Source: Solirubrobacterales bacterium
GTDB lineage: Bacteria > Actinomycetota > Thermoleophilia > Solirubrobacterales > Solirubrobacteraceae
Direction of reading: 5' to 3'
Length of the DNA: 20,526 bases
Assembly (NCBI GenBank): GCA_026392325.1
Contig: JAPLCH010000245.1
Location: 1-20,526 of the forward strand
Shown here: positions 1 to 6,993 of the stretch, one piece after another
Layout: every line of letters begins with the position of its first letter
Position numbering within the stretch: the first letter of the stretch is position 1
The notes under the pieces: generated by a model
Told to the model about the DNA's origin: nothing
The model's database searches: none
The model's input: only the letters and a program-made list of their open reading frames with translations
Position numbers and translations under genes: made by a program

Positions 1-296
1 CCCTCAGTGATCGCGATGATCAGCTCAATGCCAGCGTCCTCTGCCTCGAGGATTGCGTCAGCGGCAAAACGTGGCGGAACGAAGATCATTGCTGTGTTTG
101 CCCCGGTCTCGTCCACAGCCTTGTGAAGCGTGTCGAAGACTGGGATTCCCTCTACATCCTGGCCACCCTTACCTGGGGTGACGCCAGCAACCACGTTCGT
201 TCCGTAGCTGCGGTTGTTGAGAGTGTGGAAAGTTCCTTCGCGTCCGGTGATGCCGGAGACGACAAGTTTTGTGTCCTTACCTACGAGAACGCTCAT
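1..296 (-). CDS. sucD: Succinyl-CoA ligase alpha subunit, N-terminal part (cut by window edge)
   Basis: The alpha subunit of succinyl-CoA synthetase carries the CoA-binding Rossmann domain and, further on, the phosphorylated histidine. With SucC it interconverts succinyl-CoA and succinate while making ATP or GTP in the cytoplasm. The first 98 codons are visible, read leftward from the ATG at 296. They begin MSVLVGKDTKLVVSGITGREG and contain GVTPGKGG (residues 38-45) and VPPRFAADAI (73-82), both hallmarks of the CoA-binding domain. The active-site histidine lies beyond the window. The ATG overlaps the sucC TGA as ATGA, and a GGAG lies 8 nt before the start inside sucC, so the two are probably translationally coupled in a sucC-sucD operon. 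Family assignment is firm; only completeness is unknown. Confidence 0.95.
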   Translation of the reverse strand, partial: MSVLVGKDTKLVVSGITGREGTFHTLNNRSYGTNVVAGVTPGKGGQDVEGIPVFDTLHKAVDETGANTAMIFVPPRFAADAILEAEDAGIELIIAITE

Positions 297-1375
297 GAGG
301 CAAGCTCCACAACTTTTTCGGCCGCCTCGAGCATTGTCGCGACGGTATGAACGTTTGGAAGGTTTGCCTCTGCAAGAAGCTCGCGGCCAGCAATGTCGTT
401 GGTGCCATCAAGGCGAACGACGAAAGGAACAGTCGGGTTGATCGTTGCGAATGCCTCGATCAGGCCCTTGGCCACTTCGTCGCAGCGGGTAATGCCACCG
501 AAGATGTTGAAGAGCACCGCAGTTACCTTGGTATCGGAAAGGATGACTTCGACGGCAGAAGTGATTGCCTCAGCCTTGCTTCCTCCACCAGCGTCGAGGA
601 AGTTCGCGGGAGCGCCGCCAGCCTGGGCGACAACATCAAGCGTGCTCATCACAAGACCGGCACCGTTGCCCAAGATTCCGATGTTTCCGTCGAGCTTGAC
701 GTAGGTCAGTCCACGCTCCGGGTGCCTGTAAAGGGCGTTGCCGTCAAGCGTGACCTTCGCGTCAAGTGCCTTGATCTCACGGTCGCTGGTGATGATCAGC
801 GGGTTGACCTCGATCAGGAGTGCTTCCTCCTCAACGTAGGTGGCATAAAGCTTGGCGAGCATGTCTCCGATTGGCCGGATGACATCCGCATCAACGCCAG
901 CGTCAAATGCGAGGCGTCGACCGTGGAAGTCCTGGAAGCCGAGGAGTGGGTCAACGTGAAGATGTGCGATGGCATCAGGGTCTTCGTCGGCCACAGCTTC
1001 AATGTCCATGCCGCCCTTGGTGGAAAGCATCACAAGGGAAGACTTGGCCGAACGGTCGAAGACGATTGATGCGTAGTACTCGGAGGCGATGTCTGAAGCC
1101 TGCTCGATCCAGACCTCATGGACGGTGAGTCCCTTGATGTCCATGCCGAGAATGTTGCCTGCGTGCTCCTCAACTTCTTCTCGGTTTGCAGCAACCTTGA
1201 TTCCGCCCAGCTTGCCTCTGCCACCAATCTGAACCTGTGCCTTGACAACGCACGGGTAACCGATTTCCTCGGCTGCGGCGACAGCTTCGACCACAGAAAC
1301 AGCAGGTTTGCCCGACGGCACGGGAACGCCGTGACGGGCGAGGAGTTGCTTGCCTTGATATTCGAGAAGATCCAT
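293..1375 (-). CDS. sucC: Succinyl-CoA ligase (ADP/GDP-forming) beta subunit
   Basis: The nucleotide-binding beta subunit of succinyl-CoA synthetase, 360 residues. It opens with MDLLEYQGKQLLARHGVPVP and has an ATP-grasp domain (about 1-220) with VKAQVQIGGRGKLGG (44-58). The metal-binding region shows IEVNPL (188-193) and DGNALYR (211-217). The C-terminal ligase domain has KLDGNIGILGNGAG (227-240), FLDAGGG (259-265) and NIFGGITRCD (290-299). It is short for the family: E. coli SucC has about 388 residues. Most of the difference is one clean gap after HPE (218-220), where the link to GLTYVKLDG is some 20 residues shorter than usual. The reading frame is intact on both sides. It heads the operon with sucD. 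No strong Shine-Dalgarno precedes the ATG. Confidence 0.96.
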   Translation of the reverse strand: MDLLEYQGKQLLARHGVPVPSGKPAVSVVEAVAAAEEIGYPCVVKAQVQIGGRGKLGGIKVAANREEVEEHAGNILGMDIKGLTVHEVWIEQASDIASEYYASIVFDRSAKSSLVMLSTKGGMDIEAVADEDPDAIAHLHVDPLLGFQDFHGRRLAFDAGVDADVIRPIGDMLAKLYATYVEEEALLIEVNPLIITSDREIKALDAKVTLDGNALYRHPERGLTYVKLDGNIGILGNGAGLVMSTLDVVAQAGGAPANFLDAGGGSKAEAITSAVEVILSDTKVTAVLFNIFGGITRCDEVAKGLIEAFATINPTVPFVVRLDGTNDIAGRELLAEANLPNVHTVATMLEAAEKVVELAS

Positions 1376-1405
1376 AAGGGGCGGCCTTTTGAGGGGCGAA
1401 GCCGC

Positions 1406-1411
1406 ACTCTA
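1406..1411 (-). promoter_or_regulatory. Possible -10 box for sucCD
   Basis: TAGAGT on the minus strand fits a TANNNT -10 element and lies 30 nt before the sucC ATG, which would give a leader of roughly 24 nt. No convincing -35 is visible. The remainder of the 135-bp divergent gap between sucC and the HAD gene shows no hairpin or RNA gene that I could recognise. Confidence 0.25.
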
Positions 1412-1494
1412 ACGGAGCGAGGCCAAGTGGTGCTTTCCGACCCCGATTCAGCGCCCCACCCGCCCTCGGAAACGGGTCGCGGGCCAAATTGCGG

Positions 1495-1500
1495 CATACT
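1495..1500 (+). promoter_or_regulatory. Possible -10 box for the HAD gene
   Basis: CATACT ends 10 nt before the ATG at 1511 and would give an almost leaderless transcript. It lacks the first consensus T and no clear -35 is seen, so this is a weak candidate supported mainly by position. Confidence 0.2.
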
Positions 1501-1510
1501 GGCGCTCGCA

Positions 1511-2188
1511 ATGGCTATTCCAAAGAAACCCACTTGGGTCACATTCGATGTCTACGGAACTCTGATCGACTGGGAGACCGGAGTCATGGACGCGCTCAGC
1601 AAGCTGACCAACGGTGAGGTCAAGTTCGACAAGGTCGAGGTCATGGCTCAGTTCAAGGAGATCCAGCATCGGATCGAGTCCGGCTCCTACGAGCTCTACG
1701 CGGAAGTGCTGCGTCGCACGATTCTCGAAATCGCTGACAACATCGGATGGCGTCTTGAGCCTTCTCAGGCTGGGTTCCTCCCAGACTCAATCGCTCGCTG
1801 GAAGCCATTCTCTGAGGCCAACCCCGCCCTCAAGAAGACTGCCAAGACCTACCAGACTGGCCTCATCTCCAACATTGACGACAAGCTCCTTGGGCACACC
1901 CGTCGCCACCTGCCACTCGAATTCGACCTCGTTGTCACCGCCCAGCAGGTCCGCGCATACAAGCCCGAGCCAGCCCATTTCAACGAATTCCAGCGTCGCA
2001 TTGGCGGCAAGAAGGGCTGGGTTCACATCTCCGCCTCGTACCACACGGATGTTGAGCCTTGCCTGAAGAAGAAGGTCCCTGTGATCTGGGTAAACCGGAA
2101 CAAGGAGACTCTCGAAAAGGGCCAGAAGAAGCCTGACGCTGAGGTCAAGAACCTTCGCGAGGCTCTGAAGCTCATCGGCCTCGCCTAG
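1511..2188 (+). CDS. Haloacid dehalogenase-like hydrolase (type II 2-haloacid dehalogenase family)
   Basis: A cytoplasmic HAD-superfamily hydrolase of 225 residues. Motif I is FDVYGTLIDW, with nucleophile D13 and T17. The residue two after the nucleophile is Tyr (Y15) rather than the Asp acid/base of HAD phosphatases, which points to the L-2-haloacid dehalogenase branch. Motif II is LISNIDD (S120), motif III is YKPEPAHF (K151) and motif IV is HISASYHTDVEP (D180). Spacing matches the classic L-2-haloacid dehalogenases closely. The true substrate is unknown; many such genes are annotated this way with no known halogenated substrate. The ATG at 1511 is chosen because the conserved fold starts directly after it. 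An MBL-fold gene follows 24 nt downstream on the same strand, suggesting co-transcription. Confidence 0.88.
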   Translation: MAIPKKPTWVTFDVYGTLIDWETGVMDALSKLTNGEVKFDKVEVMAQFKEIQHRIESGSYELYAEVLRRTILEIADNIGWRLEPSQAGFLPDSIARWKPFSEANPALKKTAKTYQTGLISNIDDKLLGHTRRHLPLEFDLVVTAQQVRAYKPEPAHFNEFQRRIGGKKGWVHISASYHTDVEPCLKKKVPVIWVNRNKETLEKGQKKPDAEVKNLREALKLIGLA

Positions 2189-2212
2189 CGGGCCCCGGCC
2201 TCTTCGTACGCG

Positions 2213-2989
2213 GTGCGCGCGCTTGCCCTGCATGAAGATGTCCTGCTGATCGAAAGCGGCATCTGGCACACGGCCGCTGTCGCCATCAGGAGCGGCAATG
2301 AAGCATTTCTCGTCGACAGTCCGATCCTTCCCGAGGAGCTCGACGCACTGCCCGACCTCTTCGCACAGGCTGGCTTCCCAATCGTGGGGCTCGTTGCCAC
2401 CCACGCAGACTGGGATCATGTCCTTGGCAGACTTGCGTTCCCCGATGCGCCACTGGCCGTCGCTGAAACAACAGCAGCCCGGCTGAAAGCTGAGCCAGGT
2501 GCAGCGGCTAGGAACCTGCGTGAGTTTGATGATCAGTGGTACGTAAAGAGGAACTCCCCGCTGTCGCTCCCAGGGGCTGAAGCACTGCCTGTTCCTGGCC
2601 TGCTGGAAGTTGGTGACCAAGAGCTTCAGCTGCACCCCACAGAAGGCCATACTGCGGATGGCATGGCGATCTTTGCGCAGTGGTGCGGCGTGCTGATTCT
2701 CGGCGATTACCTCTCACCCGTTGAGATCCCCATGATCTGCGTTGGCGGTTCCATCAGCGCCTACAAGGCCACACTCCTGCGCCTGCGGGACCTGGTTGCC
2801 AAGGCCACCAGCATCGTCCCAGGGCATGGCGGGCTGCTTGACCCAGTCCGCGCGGATGCAATCCTCAATGAAGACCTCGCTTACTTGGACGCGCTGGAGA
2901 AGGACGGCCCTGACGCCTCGCTGCCGCTTGCGCGAACCACGGCCGAGCAGCGGAAGAGCCACGCTGCGAATGTCGCGCTGACTTCCTAG
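2213..2989 (+). CDS. Metallo-beta-lactamase-fold hydrolase, variant metal motif
   Basis: A 258-residue MBL-fold protein, presumably a cytoplasmic metal-dependent hydrolase. The metal motif is THADWDH, that is H64-x-D66-x-D68-H69, so the second His of the usual HxHxDH is replaced by Asp. The other ligands are present: GHT with H146, GDY with D165 and PGHG with H205. No signal peptide or extra domain is visible. The GTG at 2213 is used; no in-frame ATG lies near it and only 24 nt separate it from the HAD stop codon. The substrate cannot be predicted, although pairing with the HAD gene suggests a shared small-molecule pathway. Its TAG stop shares the palindrome CTAG with the stop codon of the converging GNAT gene, so there is no intergenic space. 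Confidence 0.85.
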   Translation: MRALALHEDVLLIESGIWHTAAVAIRSGNEAFLVDSPILPEELDALPDLFAQAGFPIVGLVATHADWDHVLGRLAFPDAPLAVAETTAARLKAEPGAAARNLREFDDQWYVKRNSPLSLPGAEALPVPGLLEVGDQELQLHPTEGHTADGMAIFAQWCGVLILGDYLSPVEIPMICVGGSISAYKATLLRLRDLVAKATSIVPGHGGLLDPVRADAILNEDLAYLDALEKDGPDASLPLARTTAEQRKSHAANVALTS

Positions 2990-3459
2990 TCGTCGGACAG
3001 GGAAAGGCGCATCAGGAGGTCTCGGTCGGGCTCGCTCTTGAACCCAAACCCGAGGGACTCATAAAGCGCAAGCGCCGGGGCGTTGGCGTCGCTCACGCCA
3101 AGCTCGATCCGCCTGCATTCACGAGCGTTTGCCTATTGAACAGCGAACTCAATCAACGCCTTGGCAATGCCCGAGCGCCTCGCCTCAGGATTTACATACA
3201 AATCCTCAAGCCAGCAATCCGTCGCTGCGTGCCAGATCCCAAACCGAAACCTCAGCTGGCATACGCCTGTCGGCGGAGAATCGTCATCCGCTGCTGCAAG
3301 CAGAAAGTCAGTCTGCGTATCAAGGATCAGCTTCTCAACGCCGGCAAGGAACGCATTGTCCGAGGGCCAATCACGGCCAAAGCTGTCACGGAAGGAAATA
3401 AGCAGCCGGGCGACTGTCTCAGCCTCGTGCGGCTCAGCGCGCCAGACGCGAACGCTCAC
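2986..3459 (-). pseudogene. GNAT-family N-acetyltransferase interrupted by an in-frame TAG
   Basis: A GCN5-related acetyltransferase whose reading frame is broken by one amber codon at 3133-3135. Before it come 108 residues starting MSVRVWRAEP from a GTG, including CQLRFRFGIW and the acetyl-CoA loop region ending LEDLYVNPEARRSGIAKALI (84-103). After the TAG the same frame continues for 48 codons: ANARECRRIELGVSDAN, then APALALYESLGF, the usual motif B of GNAT proteins, and a stop at 2986-2988. The intact length would be 157 residues, normal for the family. There is no frameshift, so the lesion is a single point change, a sequencing error, or a read-through site. TAG is also the stop of both upstream-neighbour genes at 2188 and 2989, so ordinary reassignment is unlikely. 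The GTG start overlaps the carboxylase alpha stop as GTGA. Confidence 0.8.
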
Positions 3460-5237
3460 GCGTCAGCAGCAACGATGACGGCGATCGTGTCGCCGGAACC
3501 AACTGCTCCACCAACCTCGACGGAGATCTCCTTGACGACTCCAGCCTTGTGAGCCGTAATCTCGTTCTCCATCTTCATCGCCTCAACGATGCAGATCAGT
3601 GCGCCTTCCTCAACGGTCTGGCCGACTTCAGCGAGGACCTTGAATACCGTGCCCTGGATTGGTGACTGGAGCGCGTCTCCGCCTCCACCACTTCCACCGC
3701 CAGCACGCTTGGCGCGGGTGACCTTCTTGGCAGCCGGAGCAGCTGCGCCGCCGCCTCCGCCGAATGCTGGACCTACAACCTTTACATTGAAGCGACGGCC
3801 TGAAACCTCGACGAGGTAGTCCTGGCTGACGGTCGGAGCTGGCTCTTCGCCATCCACAGGCTCTGGCACTTCTGGCGCTGGTGGATCCGTTGCCTTCAGC
3901 CAAGCCTTGTCTTCAACAAGGTCACGGCACGTCTCTCCCTTTGCCCACTGCTCAGTGGCCATGATCGCCTTATGGAATGGGAGGAGCGTGGTGAGGTTGC
4001 CGATCTCGTACTCACCGAGTGCTCGAAGCATCCGGCGGGTTGCAGACTCGCGGTCCTCATCCCAGACGATCAGCTTGGCGACCATTGGGTCATACATGGG
4101 TGAGATCTCACTGTTGGGGCCAATACCAGAGTCAACGCGGACGCCAGGACCAGTCGGTTCGCGGTAGCTGGTGATCATCCCCGGGGCTGGAGAAAAGTTC
4201 TTTGCCGCATTCTCTGCGTTGATTCTGCACTCGATGGCGTGACCCTTGAGGACAATGTCGTCTTGGGTGAACTGCAGTTCTTGGCCAGCAGCGATCTTGA
4301 TCTGCTCGCGAACAATGTCAATGCCTGTGACAAGTTCCGTCACGCAGTGCTCGACTTGAACACGGGTGTTCATTTCGAGGAAGTAGTACTCGCCATCCTG
4401 AAGCATTCCCTCAATGGTTCCCGCCGAGTGGTAGCCGACAGCCTTTGCTGCATCAGTGGCAATCTTGCCGATCCGCTGACGCATTTCCTCATCCACCATC
4501 GGGGCCGGTGCTTCCTCAATCAGCTTCTGGTGCCGACGCTGGATCGAGCAGTCGCGTTCACCGAGGTGAACCACATTGCCCTGTTTGTCGGCAAGGATCT
4601 GAACTTCCACATGCCTAGGGTCCGGGAGGTAACGCTCCAAGTAGACAGTGCCGTCGTTGAAGAACTTCTCTCCTTCTCGGGCTGCCCCTTCGAATGCCTC
4701 TTCAATGTTCTCTTCCGTCAGCGCGACACGGAATCCCTTGCCGCCACCACCTGCAGCAGCCTTGACCGCCACTGGGTAGCCGATCTCATCCTTCGCGATT
4801 CGGCGCGCTTCCTCAATCGTCTCGACAGCTTCGGTTGTCCCTGGGACGATGGGAACACCGGCTGCAGCCATCAGCTCACGGGCCTTGGTCTTGGAGCCCA
4901 TTGCATCAATCGCCGAAGCAGGCGGTCCGATGAACGTCACACCGCGCTCTTCAAGCGCACGGGCAAACTCGGCATTTTCTGCAAGGAACCCGTAACCAGG
5001 GTGTACGGCATCAGCGCCTGAGCGTTCGATCACATCAAGAATCTTGTCGACGACGAGGTAGCTCTCCGCTGCCGGAGCAGGTCCGATCAGGTAAGCCTCC
5101 GTTGCGCGCTTGACATGCAATGCGTCCCGATCAGCCTCGGAATACACGGCAACGGTGTCGATGCCGAGTTCTTCACAAGCACGGATTACGCGGATTGCGA
5201 TCTCGCCACGGTTTGCAATTAGGACCTTGTTAAACAT
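3456..5237 (-). CDS. Acyl-CoA (acetyl/propionyl-CoA) carboxylase alpha subunit: biotin carboxylase-BCCP fusion
   Basis: A 593-residue cytoplasmic alpha subunit that carboxylates biotin with ATP and bicarbonate and carries the biotin itself. The biotin carboxylase part (about 1-445) starts MFNKVLIANRGEIAIRVIRA. It has the ATP-grasp glycine loop AAGGGGKGFRVA (161-172) and FLEMNTRVQVEH (286-297). A linker rich in Pro, Gly, Lys and Ala (about 450-520) leads to a biotinyl domain with VEAMKMENE (551-559), the biotinylated lysine being K555. The start at 5237 fits the family N-terminus; the 20 upstream codons in the same frame are not conserved-looking. The partner beta and epsilon subunits are at 14177-15751 and 13950-14159, separated from it by polysaccharide genes. 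Whether it serves propionyl- or acetyl-CoA is set by the beta subunit. Confidence 0.95.
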   Translation of the reverse strand: MFNKVLIANRGEIAIRVIRACEELGIDTVAVYSEADRDALHVKRATEAYLIGPAPAAESYLVVDKILDVIERSGADAVHPGYGFLAENAEFARALEERGVTFIGPPASAIDAMGSKTKARELMAAAGVPIVPGTTEAVETIEEARRIAKDEIGYPVAVKAAAGGGGKGFRVALTEENIEEAFEGAAREGEKFFNDGTVYLERYLPDPRHVEVQILADKQGNVVHLGERDCSIQRRHQKLIEEAPAPMVDEEMRQRIGKIATDAAKAVGYHSAGTIEGMLQDGEYYFLEMNTRVQVEHCVTELVTGIDIVREQIKIAAGQELQFTQDDIVLKGHAIECRINAENAAKNFSPAPGMITSYREPTGPGVRVDSGIGPNSEISPMYDPMVAKLIVWDEDRESATRRMLRALGEYEIGNLTTLLPFHKAIMATEQWAKGETCRDLVEDKAWLKATDPPAPEVPEPVDGEEPAPTVSQDYLVEVSGRRFNVKVVGPAFGGGGGAAAPAAKKVTRAKRAGGGSGGGGDALQSPIQGTVFKVLAEVGQTVEEGALICIVEAMKMENEITAHKAGVVKEISVEVGGAVGSGDTIAVIVAADA

Positions 5238-5247
5238 TCGGCCGTGG

Positions 5248-5253
5248 ATCCTA
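5248..5253 (-). promoter_or_regulatory. Likely -10 box of carboxylase alpha gene
   Basis: TAGGAT on the minus strand ends 10 nt before the ATG at 5237, so transcription would start within a few bases of the start codon. The same hexamer, followed by CC, sits 9 nt before the carboxylase beta gene. No good -35 is visible. Confidence 0.4.
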
Positions 5254-5513
5254 GCCGCCCCGGCGCGCACGGCGCAGTTTGGTCGCCAACGATGCACCAG
5301 CCGAGGGGATCGCAGAGGCCTTCATAACAAGTCAGCCACCACTGCCAAGAAATCCAATGCGTACGGCTATTATCCAAATTCAGTTTCAGGACAGCTGCTT
5401 TAGAACACTGTGACATGGGGATGCAATCGCGCCCACTGGGCACTCCGTTCTCGCCGATTCCCGACAGAAGCATCAACAGTCATTAAGCAGTGCCCACCAG
5501 AGAGCAGACGCAC
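5254..5513. other. Divergent intergenic region, 260 bp
   Basis: The largest gap in the window, between the carboxylase alpha gene and the polysaccharide operon. It is less GC-rich than its flanks around 5340-5420. I see no RNA gene and no convincing promoter for the plus-strand operon; TATTAT at 5368-5373 is a possible -10 without a matching -35. TGGGCACT (5437-5444) and AGTGCCCA (5489-5496) form an 8-bp inverted repeat 44 nt apart, which could be operator half-sites but is expected by chance at this length. Confidence 0.3.
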
Positions 5514-6191
5514 ATGGATTCACTCCAGTTCCTACAGACGATCAAGCAGCGCTGGTACCTGCTGGCCGGATCCGTTGCCGCAACGCTGATTCTGGCAGTC
5601 GTTCTTTCTGCCACATCTCCGACCAATTATCAGGCGACATCCAGCCTCTTCGTCGCCGTGACTGCCGAAGGAGCGCAGAGTCCCAACCAAGGGAACCTGC
5701 TCGCCAGCTCCCCATTTCTCGATTCGCAAATTCAGAGCTTCATTCAGTTCGCCTCAAGCCCAAGCGTGACCGACGCTGCGGCCAAGGAGGCTGGCGCCCC
5801 CATCCCAGCAGGTTCAGTAACCGCAACGGCCTCACCTGGCACGTATGTCATCAACCTCACAGCCACCGCTGCAAAACCACTTACGGCCAAGCTTCGAGCC
5901 AATGCCGTGGCCAAGCAGTTGGCCAAGTACATCCCTTCAGTGGCAACCAGGCTTCCCAACGGCACTCCGGCCTTTGCAGTCACGATCGTCAAGCCGGCTA
6001 CCGTGCCTTCATCGGCAAGCTCACCTCGTTGGAGCATGAACCTCGCCCTGGGGCTGTTGCTCGGCCTGGCAGGCGGCCTCGCCCTGCTGCTCATCCTTGG
6101 TCAGCTGGACTCCTCCAACGCCGCAAGCAAGACAACGGAACGGTCCTCGTCCGAAAGTGAAAATGCGAGCGGCACAGACGGCGAAGGCTGA
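5514..6191 (+). CDS. Wzz/YveK-type polysaccharide chain-length determinant protein
   Basis: A 225-residue inner-membrane protein of the Wzz family, which sets polymer length in Wzx/Wzy-dependent polysaccharide export. One membrane helix lies near each end: residues 14-33 (WYLLAGSVAATLILAVVLSA) and about 174-197. The extracytoplasmic part lies between them. The family proline motif before the second helix is seen as KPATVPSSASSPR (160-172). The tail after residue 200 is short, Ser/Glu/Asn-rich and probably cytoplasmic. There is no Walker A or tyrosine-kinase domain, and no BY-kinase gene lies nearby in the window. The ATG at 5514 is preferred; an in-frame GTG at 5490 is possible. First gene of a plus-strand operon with the two glycosyltransferases that follow. 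Confidence 0.85.
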   Translation: MDSLQFLQTIKQRWYLLAGSVAATLILAVVLSATSPTNYQATSSLFVAVTAEGAQSPNQGNLLASSPFLDSQIQSFIQFASSPSVTDAAAKEAGAPIPAGSVTATASPGTYVINLTATAAKPLTAKLRANAVAKQLAKYIPSVATRLPNGTPAFAVTIVKPATVPSSASSPRWSMNLALGLLLGLAGGLALLLILGQLDSSNAASKTTERSSSESENASGTDGEG

Positions 6192-6993
6192 TCCCCGGGT
6201 GTCTCCATCGCTCGATGAAGACTCAGTGGCTGGAAGCAAGCCAATCGAAATCGGAGCCATCACAGTTGACTCCATTTCTCTTGAGGATGCTTCCCGCCTG
6301 ATCCGCCTGAGGGCGACGGAACGCAAGGGCTCCTCCGTGCACCTTGTCAACGCTTACACAGTTGCCCTCGCTGAACACGACGAGTCGTACGCGGAATGCG
6401 TCAGCAGTGGTTGGCTGAACCTCGCCGACGGTCGCCCCCTTCAGTGGCTCTCCAGAATCCGGGGTGACGAGCAACAACTCGAGCAGATCCGTGGCATTGA
6501 CCTCTTCCACCGGGTCCTTGCAGACGGACGCGACGAAAACCTGAAGCACTTCTTCCTCGGATCTACAGAAGAAGCCCGTGAGCGGATGGCATCGAAACTT
6601 CAGGAACGCTACGGCTCAATTGAGATCGCAGGCAGCGAAAGTCCCCCCTTCAGGGACCTCACCAGCGATGAGCAGTCCGACCAAGCCAAGCGCATCAGGG
6701 AGTCTGGAGCGCAGGTCATCTGGGTTGGCCTCGGAACCCCAAAGCAGGACGCTGAGATTGAACGGTTGGCATCTGAAGTTGATGCCGTGTGCATTGGTGT
6801 CGGTGCAGCTTTTGCGCTTGCCGCTGGAGACCAGTGGTATGTCCCGGAGTGGGTTTCGATACTGGGCCTCGAGTGGCTCTCTAGGTTGGTTCAGGAACCG
6901 AAACGGCTGTGGCGTAGATACCTCGGCGGGAACCTTATCTTTCTGGGCGTTGTCATCAAAGACCTGACCTCCAGAGGACCCCGCACTCGGTGA
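6163..6993 (+). CDS. WecG/TagA/CpsF-family glycosyltransferase
   Basis: A GT26 enzyme of 276 residues. Family members (WecG, TagA, CpsF) add the second sugar, often N-acetylmannosamine or its uronate, to an undecaprenyl-linked first sugar at the inner face of the membrane. Motifs in order: VNAYTVALA (62-70), LNLADGRPLQWLSRIRG (85-101) with the presumed catalytic D89, RGIDLF (110-115), FFLGSTEEA (130-138), WVGLGTPKQDAEI (187-199), and a tail GLEWLSRLVQEPKRLWRRYL (235-254) that attaches to the membrane. The ATG at 6163 overlaps the wzz-like gene by 29 nt; a GTG at 6199 just after that stop is an alternative and loses only non-conserved residues. The natural sugar donor cannot be told from sequence. 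Confidence 0.92.
   Translation: MRAAQTAKADPRVSPSLDEDSVAGSKPIEIGAITVDSISLEDASRLIRLRATERKGSSVHLVNAYTVALAEHDESYAECVSSGWLNLADGRPLQWLSRIRGDEQQLEQIRGIDLFHRVLADGRDENLKHFFLGSTEEARERMASKLQERYGSIEIAGSESPPFRDLTSDEQSDQAKRIRESGAQVIWVGLGTPKQDAEIERLASEVDAVCIGVGAAFALAAGDQWYVPEWVSILGLEWLSRLVQEPKRLWRRYLGGNLIFLGVVIKDLTSRGPRTR

Noticed and set aside
347..1069. A 240-codon plus-strand open frame opposite sucC
   Set aside because: It lies entirely antisense to the well-conserved sucC and its translation has no recognisable motif; it is a codon-bias shadow.
1787..2650. A 287-codon minus-strand frame spanning the HAD and MBL genes
   Set aside because: It crosses the junction of two clear plus-strand genes and resembles no family.
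3667..3760. GC-rich repetitive tract in the carboxylase alpha gene
   Set aside because: It encodes the Gly/Ala linker before the biotinyl domain, which is normal for these proteins; not a separate repeat element.
4239..5021. A 260-codon plus-strand open frame opposite the carboxylase alpha gene
   Set aside because: Antisense to a clear biotin carboxylase; no protein family features.
5437..5496. 8-bp inverted repeat TGGGCACT / AGTGCCCA with 44-nt spacing before the wzz-like gene
   Set aside because: One such pair is expected by chance in a region this long; kept only as a note in the intergenic entry.
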